From: an uncultured Fibrobacter sp.
GTDB lineage: Bacteria > Fibrobacterota > Fibrobacteria > Fibrobacterales > Fibrobacteraceae
Length of the DNA: 64,000 nucleotides
Assembly (NCBI GenBank): GCA_934700345.1
Contig: CAKUXP010000010.1
Coordinates: forward strand, 1 to 64,000
Direction of reading: 5' to 3'
The number at the start of each line of letters is the position of its first letter. Within the stretch, counting starts at the first letter, position 1. A program made the position numbers and the translations under genes. This document shows positions 8,925 through 17,266 of the stretch, one piece after another. The notes below the pieces were generated by a model. The model did no database searches, was not told the origin of the DNA, and saw nothing but the letters and a program-made list of their open reading frames with translations.

Positions 8925-9658
8925 CATACGCGATGACTGTTGCCGGTTTTGACGGCAGTGCCGGAGCGGGAATCCTCGCCGACATCAAGGCGATGAAGGA
9001 CTTTGGCGTTTACGGCTCGGCGGTCAGCACGGCTCTCACGGTGCAGAACGAAAATTCCTTCTCGGATCCGGGATTTCTTCCGTGGGAGCGTATCCGCACG
9101 CAGCTCGAAAAGCTCTACGAAGTGCGCCCGTATCGCTTTGTGAAAATCGGGCTTGTCGAGAATGCGGAAACTCTGCGGCGAATCGTCGAATGGCTTCGTG
9201 GTCGGGACGGGAAAACCTTTATCGTCTGGGATCCCATCATGGGGGCGACTGCGGGTTACCGCTTTTTTGCGGACGGCGATGCGGACAAGTTTTTCCCCGT
9301 GTTTTCGCAGATAGACCTGATTACGCCGAACCGGTTTGAATACGCGTATCTCGGGTTGGGCGTCGCAGACAGCCGACGGGAAGTTCTTGTGGGAAACGGA
9401 ACGTCCGTTTTGCTCAAGGGCGGCCATGCGGAAGGGGACATGTCCGTGGATATTCTGTGGCATGACGGGAAAAAGTTCGAATTCGCGTCGAGGCGTTTGT
9501 TTGGGGTCGATAAGCACGGCTCGGGCTGCACGCTTTCGTCGGCTATCCTTGCGAACGTGGCGCTTGGGAAATCCCTGCCCGAGGCCTGTAACGCTGCGAA
9601 AGGCTATATCGCAAAATGGTTTGCCGGCGGGGAAGGGCGGACCGGCTGGGTGGAATAA
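8912..9658 (+). CDS. thiD: Hydroxymethylpyrimidine/phosphomethylpyrimidine kinase
   Basis: A 248-residue ribokinase-fold protein phosphorylating HMP and HMP-P in thiamine biosynthesis. Family signatures are AGFDGSAGAGILADIKAM at the N-terminus, WDPIMGATAG in the middle, ITPNRFEYAYL, LLKGGHAEG, and HGSGCTLSSAILANVALG with the catalytic-loop GSGCT at the C-terminus. The ATG at 8912 was chosen because it has TGGAGG six bases upstream; a longer in-frame extension would run deep into the preceding gene. It overlaps the thiE-like gene and is probably translationally coupled to it. A shared terminator separates it from ilvE. Confidence 0.88.
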   Translation: MRKMTYAMTVAGFDGSAGAGILADIKAMKDFGVYGSAVSTALTVQNENSFSDPGFLPWERIRTQLEKLYEVRPYRFVKIGLVENAETLRRIVEWLRGRDGKTFIVWDPIMGATAGYRFFADGDADKFFPVFSQIDLITPNRFEYAYLGLGVADSRREVLVGNGTSVLLKGGHAEGDMSVDILWHDGKKFEFASRRLFGVDKHGSGCTLSSAILANVALGKSLPEACNAAKGYIAKWFAGGEGRTGWVE

Positions 9659-9687
9659 GAAAGGCTCGCCTTGCGCGAGCCTTTCTT
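9657..9687. terminator. Bidirectional terminator between thiD and ilvE
   Basis: A perfect 12-bp inverted repeat (9657-9668 with 9676-9687) begins inside the thiD stop codon. A T-rich stretch follows on the plus strand. Adenines in front would give U-rich tails in the other direction. The flanking genes converge. Confidence 0.8.
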
Positions 9688-9702
9688 GAAAATTTTTTCC
9701 GT

Positions 9703-10737
9703 TTACAGATCGACGACTTCTGTCCAGCCGAACGGATCGGGTTCTTCCGCAAACTGGATTGCCGTGTAGGTGTTGAAGAGTTTCGTGCAGACGGGACCCG
9801 GGTTTACGCCGTCACCGTAGGTGAACGTCCTGTTTGCGACCGGATCGACGATTTTCTTTATCGGGGTGATGACCGCTGCGGTTCCGCATTCCGCGGTTTC
9901 GCTGAATTCGGCGAGTTCCTCGAACGGGACCTGGCGGCGTTCCACCTTGTATCCGAGATGTTCCGCGAGCTGCTGGAGGCTCTTGTTCGTGATGGACGGG
10001 AGAATCGATTCGGATTTCGGAGTCACGTAGGTGTTACCCTTGATGCCGAAGAAATTTGCCGGACCGCATTCGTCGATGTACTTTTTTTCCTTTGCGTCGA
10101 GGTAGATAGTGCTCGAATAGCCGAGTTTCTTCGCTTCGGCGAGGGAAAGCAGGCTCGCCGCATAGTTTCCGCCGACCTTGACGGTTCCCGTTCCCAGAGG
10201 GGCGGCGCGGTCGTAGTTCCGGCTGATCATCATATCGACTGGCTTGAATCCGTCCTTGAAGTAAGGGCCTACCGGGGTCACGAACATGAGAAGCATGTAT
10301 TCGTCCGAGGGCTTTACGCCGACTTCGGGACCGATGCCGATGAGGAGCGGGCGGATGTAGAGGGTTGCTCCGTAGCCGTAGGGCGGCACAAAGCGCTTGT
10401 TCGCCTTCACGACCGTGTAAACCATTTCACGGAAGAGTTCGACCGGCGGAACGGCCATCAGGACGCGGTTTGCCGTGTTCTGGATGCGGCGGGCGTTTTC
10501 TTCGACGCGGAATACGCGGACCTTGCCGTCCTTGCCGGTATAGGCCTTGAGACCTTCGAAGCCTTCTTGGCCATAATGCAAGCAAGTAGCGGCGATATGA
10601 ATGCTGATATCCTTGGAGGAGGAGAGTTCGATTTTTCCCCATTCTCCGTTGCGGTAATAGCAGCGAACGTTGTAGTCGGTGTCATAGTAACCGAACGGGA
10701 GCGTTTTCCAATCAACTGTATTCAAATCAACTTGCAT
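9703..10737 (-). CDS. ilvE: Branched-chain amino acid aminotransferase
   Basis: A 344-residue fold-type IV PLP aminotransferase that catalyses the last step of leucine, isoleucine and valine synthesis. Evidence is the BCAT-II-like pattern: HYGQEGFEGLKAYTGKDG near residue 55, RPLLIGIGPEVGVKPSDEY, GTVKVGGNYAASLLSLAEAK with the candidate PLP lysine, and DECGPANFFGI. The ATG at 10737 is preceded by AAGG. A 10-bp palindrome (10754-10763) and a small inverted repeat over the start codon lie upstream and could be regulatory. ilvD is encoded 27 kb away, so the pathway is not clustered here. Confidence 0.95.
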   Translation of the reverse strand: MQVDLNTVDWKTLPFGYYDTDYNVRCYYRNGEWGKIELSSSKDISIHIAATCLHYGQEGFEGLKAYTGKDGKVRVFRVEENARRIQNTANRVLMAVPPVELFREMVYTVVKANKRFVPPYGYGATLYIRPLLIGIGPEVGVKPSDEYMLLMFVTPVGPYFKDGFKPVDMMISRNYDRAAPLGTGTVKVGGNYAASLLSLAEAKKLGYSSTIYLDAKEKKYIDECGPANFFGIKGNTYVTPKSESILPSITNKSLQQLAEHLGYKVERRQVPFEELAEFSETAECGTAAVITPIKKIVDPVANRTFTYGDGVNPGPVCTKLFNTYTAIQFAEEPDPFGWTEVVDL

Positions 10738-10753
10738 AGTCTATGCCTTTTTT

Positions 10754-10763
10754 GTGACGTCAC
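10754..10763. promoter_or_regulatory. Palindrome upstream of ilvE
   Basis: GTGACGTCAC is a perfect 10-bp palindrome 17 bases upstream of the ilvE start codon. A second inverted repeat, GCATAGACTATGC, overlaps the ATG. Either could be an operator. No regulator is identified. Confidence 0.3.
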
Positions 10764-10852
10764 CTGGCGCCGTCTGAAAAAATACACATTTTGATTTAAA
10801 ATGGCTTTGGACTCTTCAAAAAAGATATATTCCGTCCAAAAGGATTGTTTGG

Positions 10853-11872
10853 ATGTTTACCGGAAAAATGACGTTTTTGGAACTTTGCCTCTGTGCCGCC
10901 CTCTTTGCCGAGAGTCCTGTCGATGATTTCGGTTTCCGGAAAATCTACCGGACAAAGGAGGGAACCGTTTCGTGGAACTCTGCGCACTGGGCGAACGGCA
11001 GCGCGCGGAGCGTGGAATGGGACGGCGACCCGGACGATCCGCTTGGCTGGACGGAAAGCCATAGCGACGGAAACGGTTCGTTCGATATCGACGGAAAGGG
11101 CGTGATGCAGATGAACTGGAATGACGGTCCCCGGTTTCACGTGAACAGCCTGAACGGTTCTAAAACGCAGTTCTTTTTGAACGCGGAACTGACCGCTTAC
11201 TTTATGCGGGACGCTTCGGGCGGTGAAGATTTCGGCGGAATGGTCGTCGGGATGCGTTCCGGTCCCCTAGGACACGGATCGGGCGGCGGGGACAATTGCG
11301 ATGCGACGACATACTATGCGCGCTTTCGGAACGACGGGAAATGGGATTTCGAAAAGGAATGGAAACACCCGGAGAGCTTTTTCCGGACGACTTCGGGCGT
11401 CGGCAACCAGGATCCGCTTTGGGGAGGCGCTCCGCTTCCGGTGGGGAAGTGGATAGGGATGAAGTATATCGTCTATAACAAGGATGCGGGAACGGTCCGT
11501 CTAGAGCTTTACATCGATTCGACGTCAAATGCGACGCCACCCGGCAAGTGGGAACTTGTCGGAGCCATCGAAGATGCGGGACAGGATTTCCGCGGGGCTT
11601 CGGGCGAGACGGTCTATGGATGCGCCTACTCGGATGCGCTCGCTCCGATTCTCAAAGGCGGAGGAACGGTCCTTTTCCGCTCGGACAGGGACCATCCCTT
11701 TTACAGGTTTGTTACGATTCGGGAAATCGACATTTCGGGAGCGCCTTTCGGCGAGACGGATGCGATTCGGAAAATGTCGGTCCGCGTTTGGAAAAAAGAC
11801 CCGGTTTCGAAATTCGACCTGCTTGGACGCCCTTCGGAAGACGGTGCGCCGCTGCGGATTTTTGTCCGCTAA
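10853..11872 (+). CDS. Secreted beta-rich protein with type IX-like C-terminal tail
   Basis: A 339-residue protein with a short hydrophobic N-terminus (LELCLCAALFA) that looks like a signal peptide; a start at 10868 is also possible. The body is rich in aromatic residues, glycine and aspartate, and alternates short strands, as in concanavalin-like or carbohydrate-binding secreted proteins (TTYYARFRNDGKWDFEKEW, GKWIGMKYIVYNKD, RLELYIDST). It ends KFDLLGRPSEDGAPLRIFVR, which resembles the short C-terminal sorting tails (DLLGRP then a basic strand) seen on secreted Fibrobacter proteins. Function is unrecognised; polysaccharide binding or lyase activity is a guess. A TATATT box lies at 10826-10831. 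Confidence 0.6.
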   Translation: MFTGKMTFLELCLCAALFAESPVDDFGFRKIYRTKEGTVSWNSAHWANGSARSVEWDGDPDDPLGWTESHSDGNGSFDIDGKGVMQMNWNDGPRFHVNSLNGSKTQFFLNAELTAYFMRDASGGEDFGGMVVGMRSGPLGHGSGGGDNCDATTYYARFRNDGKWDFEKEWKHPESFFRTTSGVGNQDPLWGGAPLPVGKWIGMKYIVYNKDAGTVRLELYIDSTSNATPPGKWELVGAIEDAGQDFRGASGETVYGCAYSDALAPILKGGGTVLFRSDRDHPFYRFVTIREIDISGAPFGETDAIRKMSVRVWKKDPVSKFDLLGRPSEDGAPLRIFVR

Positions 11873-11876
11873 AATC

Positions 11877-11905
11877 TTGCAAAATGCACATGTGTTCACT
11901 ATATT
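11877..11905 (+). promoter_or_regulatory. uvrA promoter
   Basis: TTGCAA (11877-11882), a 17-bp spacer and TATATT (11900-11905) form a good sigma-70-type promoter. The uvrA ATG lies only six bases after the -10 box, so the mRNA is predicted to be leaderless. Confidence 0.7.
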
Positions 11906-11911
11906 TGGAAC

Positions 11912-14900
11912 ATGACTCGTTCCCTTGTCGTTCGCGATGCATGCGAACATAACCTGAAGCATGTAAACATCACCATTCCGCGCGATTCCATTGTCGTTGT
12001 GACGGGCGTTTCCGGGTCGGGAAAGTCGAGTCTCGCCTTCGACACGATTTTTGAAGAGGGGCAGCGACGCTACGTGGATTCCCTTTCGGCGTATGCGCGA
12101 CAGTTTATCGGCGTGATGAAGCGTCCCGATGTGCAGTCGGTGACGGGAATTTCCCCAACGATATCGATAGACCAGAAGACGGTGAACCGGAATCCGCGCT
12201 CGACCGTGGGAACGACCGTCGAAATTCTCGATTTCTTGCGCCTGCTCTTTGCTCGTCTTGGAACGCCTCACTGTCCGAAGTGCGGCAAGGAAATTCGGGC
12301 GACGACCATCGATCAGATTGTGGACAATCTCTATGCGGAAAGCGCCGGACGTGCGATGATGATTCTTGCCCCGATTATCCAGGAGCGCAAGGGCGAATAC
12401 CGGAAGGAATTCCAGGAGCTTTTGGAAAAAGGCTTCGGCCGTGTCCGTGTCGATGGAAAAATCTTTCGTACAAATGAAGTTCCCCTGCTCGTACGCTACG
12501 AGAAGCACACAATCGAAGTCGTCGTCGATCGCATTTCGGTAGAGGACAGGAATCTTTCCCGGATTCGGGAAGACTTGGAAGGCGCGTTACGCCTCTCCGG
12601 CGGGAAGCTTGTCGCGTTTTTGTTTGACGACGGCGAGTATCGCTTGCAGGGAACGGAACTTGCCTGTCCGGATTGCGGAATCTCCATCCCGGAACTCGAA
12701 CCGAGACTTTTTTCCTTTAACGACCCCCACGGGCAATGCCCGCACTGCAAGGGCCTTGGACGGGACTATGTCTTCGCCGAAAACCTGATTGTCCCGGATG
12801 CGTCTCTTTCGATTCGGGGTGGGGCGCTCAAATGTCAAAAGTCCGACGGGAAGATAATCTTTACGGACTTTGGCTGGCCGGAACTTTCGAAGGTCGCGCG
12901 TGCGGAAAAATTCTCGTTGGATACCCCCTGGAGAAAACTTCCGGAAAGCGCAAAAAAGGCGATTCTTTACGGGAGCGAGAAGTCGGAAACTCCGGGGATT
13001 GTCACGCTGATGCAGGAACTCTGGGACCAGTGGCACATCGTCCATTTCCAAAAGTTCATGAATGACAGCGAATGCCCGGTCTGCCACGGTTCGCGGATTT
13101 CGCCGGTGGCGCTTGCGGTTACGTTTCGGAATTTGAATCTCGATCAGATGTGCCGGATGCCCGTGGAAAGGCTCGAAGCGTTCTTTCGCACGGTGGAGCT
13201 TTCGCCGCGGGAGAAACATATCGGATATGAACTTTTCAAGGAAATCCGGAATCGCCTGGGCTTTTTAAGGAGTGTCGGACTGGGATACCTGACGCTTGCA
13301 CGCGGAGCGAAAACCCTTTCGGGTGGCGAAGCGCAGCGGATCCGCCTTGCGAGTGCAGTCGGAGCGGGACTTCAGGGCGTACTGTATGTTTTGGACGAGC
13401 CGAGCATCGGGCTTCACGCTCGGGACAACGAGATGTTGCTCGGGATTCTCGAACGGCTTCGCTCGCAGGGGAACAGCCTGGTCGTGGTCGAGCATGACGA
13501 GGAGACGATGCGCTATGCGGACTTTGTCGTCGATGTCGGGCCGGATGCGGGTGTCCGGGGCGGGACGGTTGTCGCGGCGGGAACGGTCGAGGACCTCGAG
13601 AAAAATCCCGATTCGCTAACCGGCAAGTATCTTGCGGGAAAACTCAAAATCGAAATTCCGAAGGAACGGAAGGCGGTAACCGACAAGACGCATTTCTTGG
13701 AAATCTTCGGAGCTGCGGAAAACAATCTGAAGCATGTCGATGCCAGGATTCCCCTCGACGGAACTCTCACAGTGGTGACGGGCGTTTCCGGGTCGGGAAA
13801 AAGTTCGCTTATCAATACGATTCTAAAAAAGGAACTCGCCCGGCGCTTTCACGGGGCTACGGAAATACCGGGAAAGTTCGATCGTATTTCGGGGACTGAA
13901 TTTATCGACAAGGTCATCGAGATAGACCAGACCCCGATCGGTCGCACGCCGCGTTCGAACCCGGCGACATACACGGGAATCTTCGACGATATCCGGGATC
14001 TGTTTGCGCGGCTTCCCGAGAGCAAGGTCCGTGGCTACTCGAAGAGCCGTTTCAGTTTCAATGTTCCGGGGGGGCGCTGCGAAGCGTGTGGCGGTGCGGG
14101 TGTCAAAATCGTACAGATGCAGATTCTGCCGGATGTGCAGGTAACGTGCGACGTGTGCGGCGGCAAGCGTTTCAACGATTCGACTCTCGAAGTCCATTAC
14201 CGGGGAAAGACGATTACGGATGTTCTCGACATGTCGATCGACTGCGCACTGGATTTCTTCGCGGATGTACCGAAGATTGCGGAACCGCTCCGGCTCTTGC
14301 AGGAGGTGGGACTCGGATACCTGACGCTTGGGCAGCCTTCGACGACGCTTTCCGGCGGCGAGGCGCAGCGTATCAAGATTGCGACGGAACTTCGACGGCC
14401 CGGAACGGGAAAGACGCTGTACCTTCTCGACGAACCGACGACCGGTCTGCATTTCGAGGATATTCGCCGTCTGCTCGGATGCCTTGCCCGCTTGCGGAAC
14501 CTCGGGAACAGCATGGTGATCATCGAACACAACATGGATGTCATCAAGTGCGCGGACTGGATTGTCGATCTGGGGCCGGATGCCGGTGAGCGGGGCGGAG
14601 AAGTCGTGGCGACGGGAACTCCCGAAGAAGTCGCTCGAAATCCTAGGTCCCTGACGGGGAAGTTCCTCTCGAAAGTTCTCTATCCGGAACATGCGGAAAT
14701 CGCCAAGGCGATTCGCCATCGGGAAAGTTCCGAGTGCCTGGACATCCAGGTCGTCGGGGCGAGAAAGCACAACCTGAAAAATTTTTCGGTGACGATTCCG
14801 CGGCATCGGCTGACGGTGATTTCGGGTGTTTCCGGTTCGGGAAAGTCGAGCCTTGCCTTTCACACGCTTTTCGCGGAAGGGCAGCGCCGGTTTGTGGAAA

Positions 14901-17209
14901 CGCTGAGTACCTATGCGCGGCGTTTTCTGGGCCGTCTCAATCGCGGTTCGGTCGATTTTATCCGGGGACTTTCCCCGGCGATTGCGATTGACCAGGGATG
15001 CGCTTCCAAGAGTCCTCGGAGCACCGTGGCGACGCTTACCGAAATCTACGACTACTTTCGGATCCTCTGGGCGCGTGCCGGAATTTCTCATTGCCCTCGT
15101 TGCGGGCGTCCGTTGGAATCGTCGTCGGTTTCCTCGATTGTCGAAAGCCTATTGAAACGTTCCGCGGGAAAGTCCGTCGAAGTGCTCTCCCCGATCTTTA
15201 TCGCGGATTCGAATGGCGAATGGATGGCTTCCGGTGCGGAAAAACTTCCCGGAATTTCGGGCCGCTTGCAGGAACTGGGTTACCGGAAGGTTTTGCTCGA
15301 TGGAAAGCTGCGGGATCTTCCGCTTGAAAACATGCCGAAAACGGTGAAGAATGTCTATGCCGTGGCGGATACGGTTCCGGTTTCGAAAAACAATGCTTCG
15401 CGCCTTGCCGATTCCCTGGAAAGGGCTTTTCGCGATGGTTCGCGTTCCGTCGCACTTCGCATTGCCGGGAAAATCCATCCTTATTCGCTTTTTCCGAGCT
15501 GCGGGCATTGCCGCTATTACCTGAAACAGGATCTTGACCCGAAGCAGTTCAGTTTCAATACGCACTGGGGTGCCTGTGAGCGGTGCGCGGGTCTGGGAAT
15601 CCTGCATTCGGGCGAAATTTGTCCAGACTGCAAGGGTTCGCGCTTAAAGCCCGAAATCCGCGCGGTGACGATTGGCGAAAGGAATATTTCCGAAGTTTCG
15701 GCGATGAGCATTCATGCTGCGACCGAATGGTTCCGAAATTTGCGCTTGGACGCCTCCCGGAAAAAAATCGCTGCGCCACTTCTCCGGGAAATCCTGGGCA
15801 GGCTTCGTTTTCTCGAAGATGTCGGGCTGGGATACTTGAACCTAGACCGGACGGGAGATTCGCTTTCGGGCGGAGAATCCCAGCGGATACGCCTTTCGAG
15901 CCAAATCGGCAGCGGCCTTGAAGGCGTGATGTATGTGCTAGACGAGCCGACGATCGGGCTTCACCAGAGCGATACGAAGAAACTGCTCGATTCCCTGTAT
16001 CGGTTGCGGGATTTGGGAAATACGCTGATCGTGGTGGAGCATGACCTGGAAATGATCCGCGGCGCGGACCACCTGATCGATATGGGGCCTCTTGCCGGCG
16101 AGTATGGGGGCGAGGTGGTCGCCGAGGGTTCGCCGAAGGTTCTTTCGAAAAAGTCCGCCTTGAAAAAGTTTCCGCAGAGCGAAACCGTAAAATATCTGAC
16201 CGGATCCGTTCCCGTTTACAACCCGCCGATAGACCCTGTTCCGGAGAACGCAGCGTTCCTCGAATTCCGGAACCTTTCTTCGCACAATCTAAAAGACGTT
16301 TCTGTCCGTTTCCCGGAAAACCGGATTTCGACGGTCTGCGGCGTTTCGGGTTCCGGGAAAAGTTCGCTTGTCATGGATGAAATCCTGCCGCTGATGCAGG
16401 ATGCTTTCGGGCGCGGCGAGAAACGGCGAAAGGCTAGGCTGCGGGCTATCTTCCCGGAATCGGTCAAGGAAGTTCTCGCTGTCGATCAGAGCCCGATTTC
16501 GGGGACTCCGCGATCGACGCCGGCGAGCTTTATCGATGCGCTAACCCCGATCCGCGAACTGTTTGCGAAGATGGAACTTTCGAAGATAAAGGGGTTTGGC
16601 CCGAACCGCTTTAGCTACAATTCGAGTCGTGGCGGGGGTCGCTGCGAAGCGTGCGAAGGGCGCGGCATGACTTCCATGGAAATGCATTTTCTCTCGGATG
16701 TGTGGGAAACCTGCGATGTCTGCAAGGGAAAGCGTTTTAACCAGGAAACGCTCGCCGTGGAGTTTAAAGGGAAAAATATCGCCGATGTCCTTTCGATGCG
16801 GATTGACGAAGCCTGTGAATTTTTCATGGACCAGCCCAAGATCGTAAAAAGGCTCCGGATCCTTATTGACGTGGGGCTTGAATACTTGCGTCTCGGGCAG
16901 TCCGCAACGACGCTTTCTGGCGGAGAGGCCCAGCGGATGAAGCTTGCCGCGGAACTTGCGCGCGGCACAGGACGGAAAGGGGTTCTCTATCTTCTCGACG
17001 AACCGACGACCGGGCTTCACCTCAAGGACGTTCAGATCCTCTGGAATCTGTTACGGCGGCTTTCGTCGCAGGGGAACACGGTCATCCTGATCGAACATCA
17101 TCCCGATGTCATCCGTCTTTCGGATTATATCGTGGAACTGGGACCGTCTGGTGGCGATGCGGGAGGATTTGTCACCTACATGGGCACTCCTTCGGGCAAA
17201 AAAGCGTAG
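11912..17209 (+). CDS. uvrA: Tandem-fused (double-length) excinuclease ABC subunit A
   Basis: A 1765-residue protein made of two complete UvrA units in one chain; ordinary UvrA is about 940. UvrA is the DNA-damage-recognition ATPase of nucleotide excision repair and normally works as a homodimer. Four Walker A motifs with GVSGSGKSS occur near residues 32, 620, 973 and 1478. Signature motifs are LSGGEAQRIRLASAVG, LSGGEAQRIKIATELR, LSGGESQRIRLSSQIG and LSGGEAQRMKLAAELA. Zinc modules occur in both halves: CPDCG...CPHCKGLG and CGHC...CERCAGLG, then CEACGGAG...CDVCGGKRF and CEACEGRG...CDVCKGKRF. All ATPase sites look intact. The second unit begins near residue 940. Chlamydiae also carry a double-length UvrA. 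A leaderless promoter lies directly upstream. Confidence 0.95.
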   Translation: MTRSLVVRDACEHNLKHVNITIPRDSIVVVTGVSGSGKSSLAFDTIFEEGQRRYVDSLSAYARQFIGVMKRPDVQSVTGISPTISIDQKTVNRNPRSTVGTTVEILDFLRLLFARLGTPHCPKCGKEIRATTIDQIVDNLYAESAGRAMMILAPIIQERKGEYRKEFQELLEKGFGRVRVDGKIFRTNEVPLLVRYEKHTIEVVVDRISVEDRNLSRIREDLEGALRLSGGKLVAFLFDDGEYRLQGTELACPDCGISIPELEPRLFSFNDPHGQCPHCKGLGRDYVFAENLIVPDASLSIRGGALKCQKSDGKIIFTDFGWPELSKVARAEKFSLDTPWRKLPESAKKAILYGSEKSETPGIVTLMQELWDQWHIVHFQKFMNDSECPVCHGSRISPVALAVTFRNLNLDQMCRMPVERLEAFFRTVELSPREKHIGYELFKEIRNRLGFLRSVGLGYLTLARGAKTLSGGEAQRIRLASAVGAGLQGVLYVLDEPSIGLHARDNEMLLGILERLRSQGNSLVVVEHDEETMRYADFVVDVGPDAGVRGGTVVAAGTVEDLEKNPDSLTGKYLAGKLKIEIPKERKAVTDKTHFLEIFGAAENNLKHVDARIPLDGTLTVVTGVSGSGKSSLINTILKKELARRFHGATEIPGKFDRISGTEFIDKVIEIDQTPIGRTPRSNPATYTGIFDDIRDLFARLPESKVRGYSKSRFSFNVPGGRCEACGGAGVKIVQMQILPDVQVTCDVCGGKRFNDSTLEVHYRGKTITDVLDMSIDCALDFFADVPKIAEPLRLLQEVGLGYLTLGQPSTTLSGGEAQRIKIATELRRPGTGKTLYLLDEPTTGLHFEDIRRLLGCLARLRNLGNSMVIIEHNMDVIKCADWIVDLGPDAGERGGEVVATGTPEEVARNPRSLTGKFLSKVLYPEHAEIAKAIRHRESSECLDIQVVGARKHNLKNFSVTIPRHRLTVISGVSGSGKSSLAFHTLFAEGQRRFVETLSTYARRFLGRLNRGSVDFIRGLSPAIAIDQGCASKSPRSTVATLTEIYDYFRILWARAGISHCPRCGRPLESSSVSSIVESLLKRSAGKSVEVLSPIFIADSNGEWMASGAEKLPGISGRLQELGYRKVLLDGKLRDLPLENMPKTVKNVYAVADTVPVSKNNASRLADSLERAFRDGSRSVALRIAGKIHPYSLFPSCGHCRYYLKQDLDPKQFSFNTHWGACERCAGLGILHSGEICPDCKGSRLKPEIRAVTIGERNISEVSAMSIHAATEWFRNLRLDASRKKIAAPLLREILGRLRFLEDVGLGYLNLDRTGDSLSGGESQRIRLSSQIGSGLEGVMYVLDEPTIGLHQSDTKKLLDSLYRLRDLGNTLIVVEHDLEMIRGADHLIDMGPLAGEYGGEVVAEGSPKVLSKKSALKKFPQSETVKYLTGSVPVYNPPIDPVPENAAFLEFRNLSSHNLKDVSVRFPENRISTVCGVSGSGKSSLVMDEILPLMQDAFGRGEKRRKARLRAIFPESVKEVLAVDQSPISGTPRSTPASFIDALTPIRELFAKMELSKIKGFGPNRFSYNSSRGGGRCEACEGRGMTSMEMHFLSDVWETCDVCKGKRFNQETLAVEFKGKNIADVLSMRIDEACEFFMDQPKIVKRLRILIDVGLEYLRLGQSATTLSGGEAQRMKLAAELARGTGRKGVLYLLDEPTTGLHLKDVQILWNLLRRLSSQGNTVILIEHHPDVIRLSDYIVELGPSGGDAGGFVTYMGTPSGKKA

Positions 17210-17266
17210 GCCGTTTTTGGGTGCGTCCGTTTTTTTATAGATTGCACACATCCCGTCGGAGAAAGT

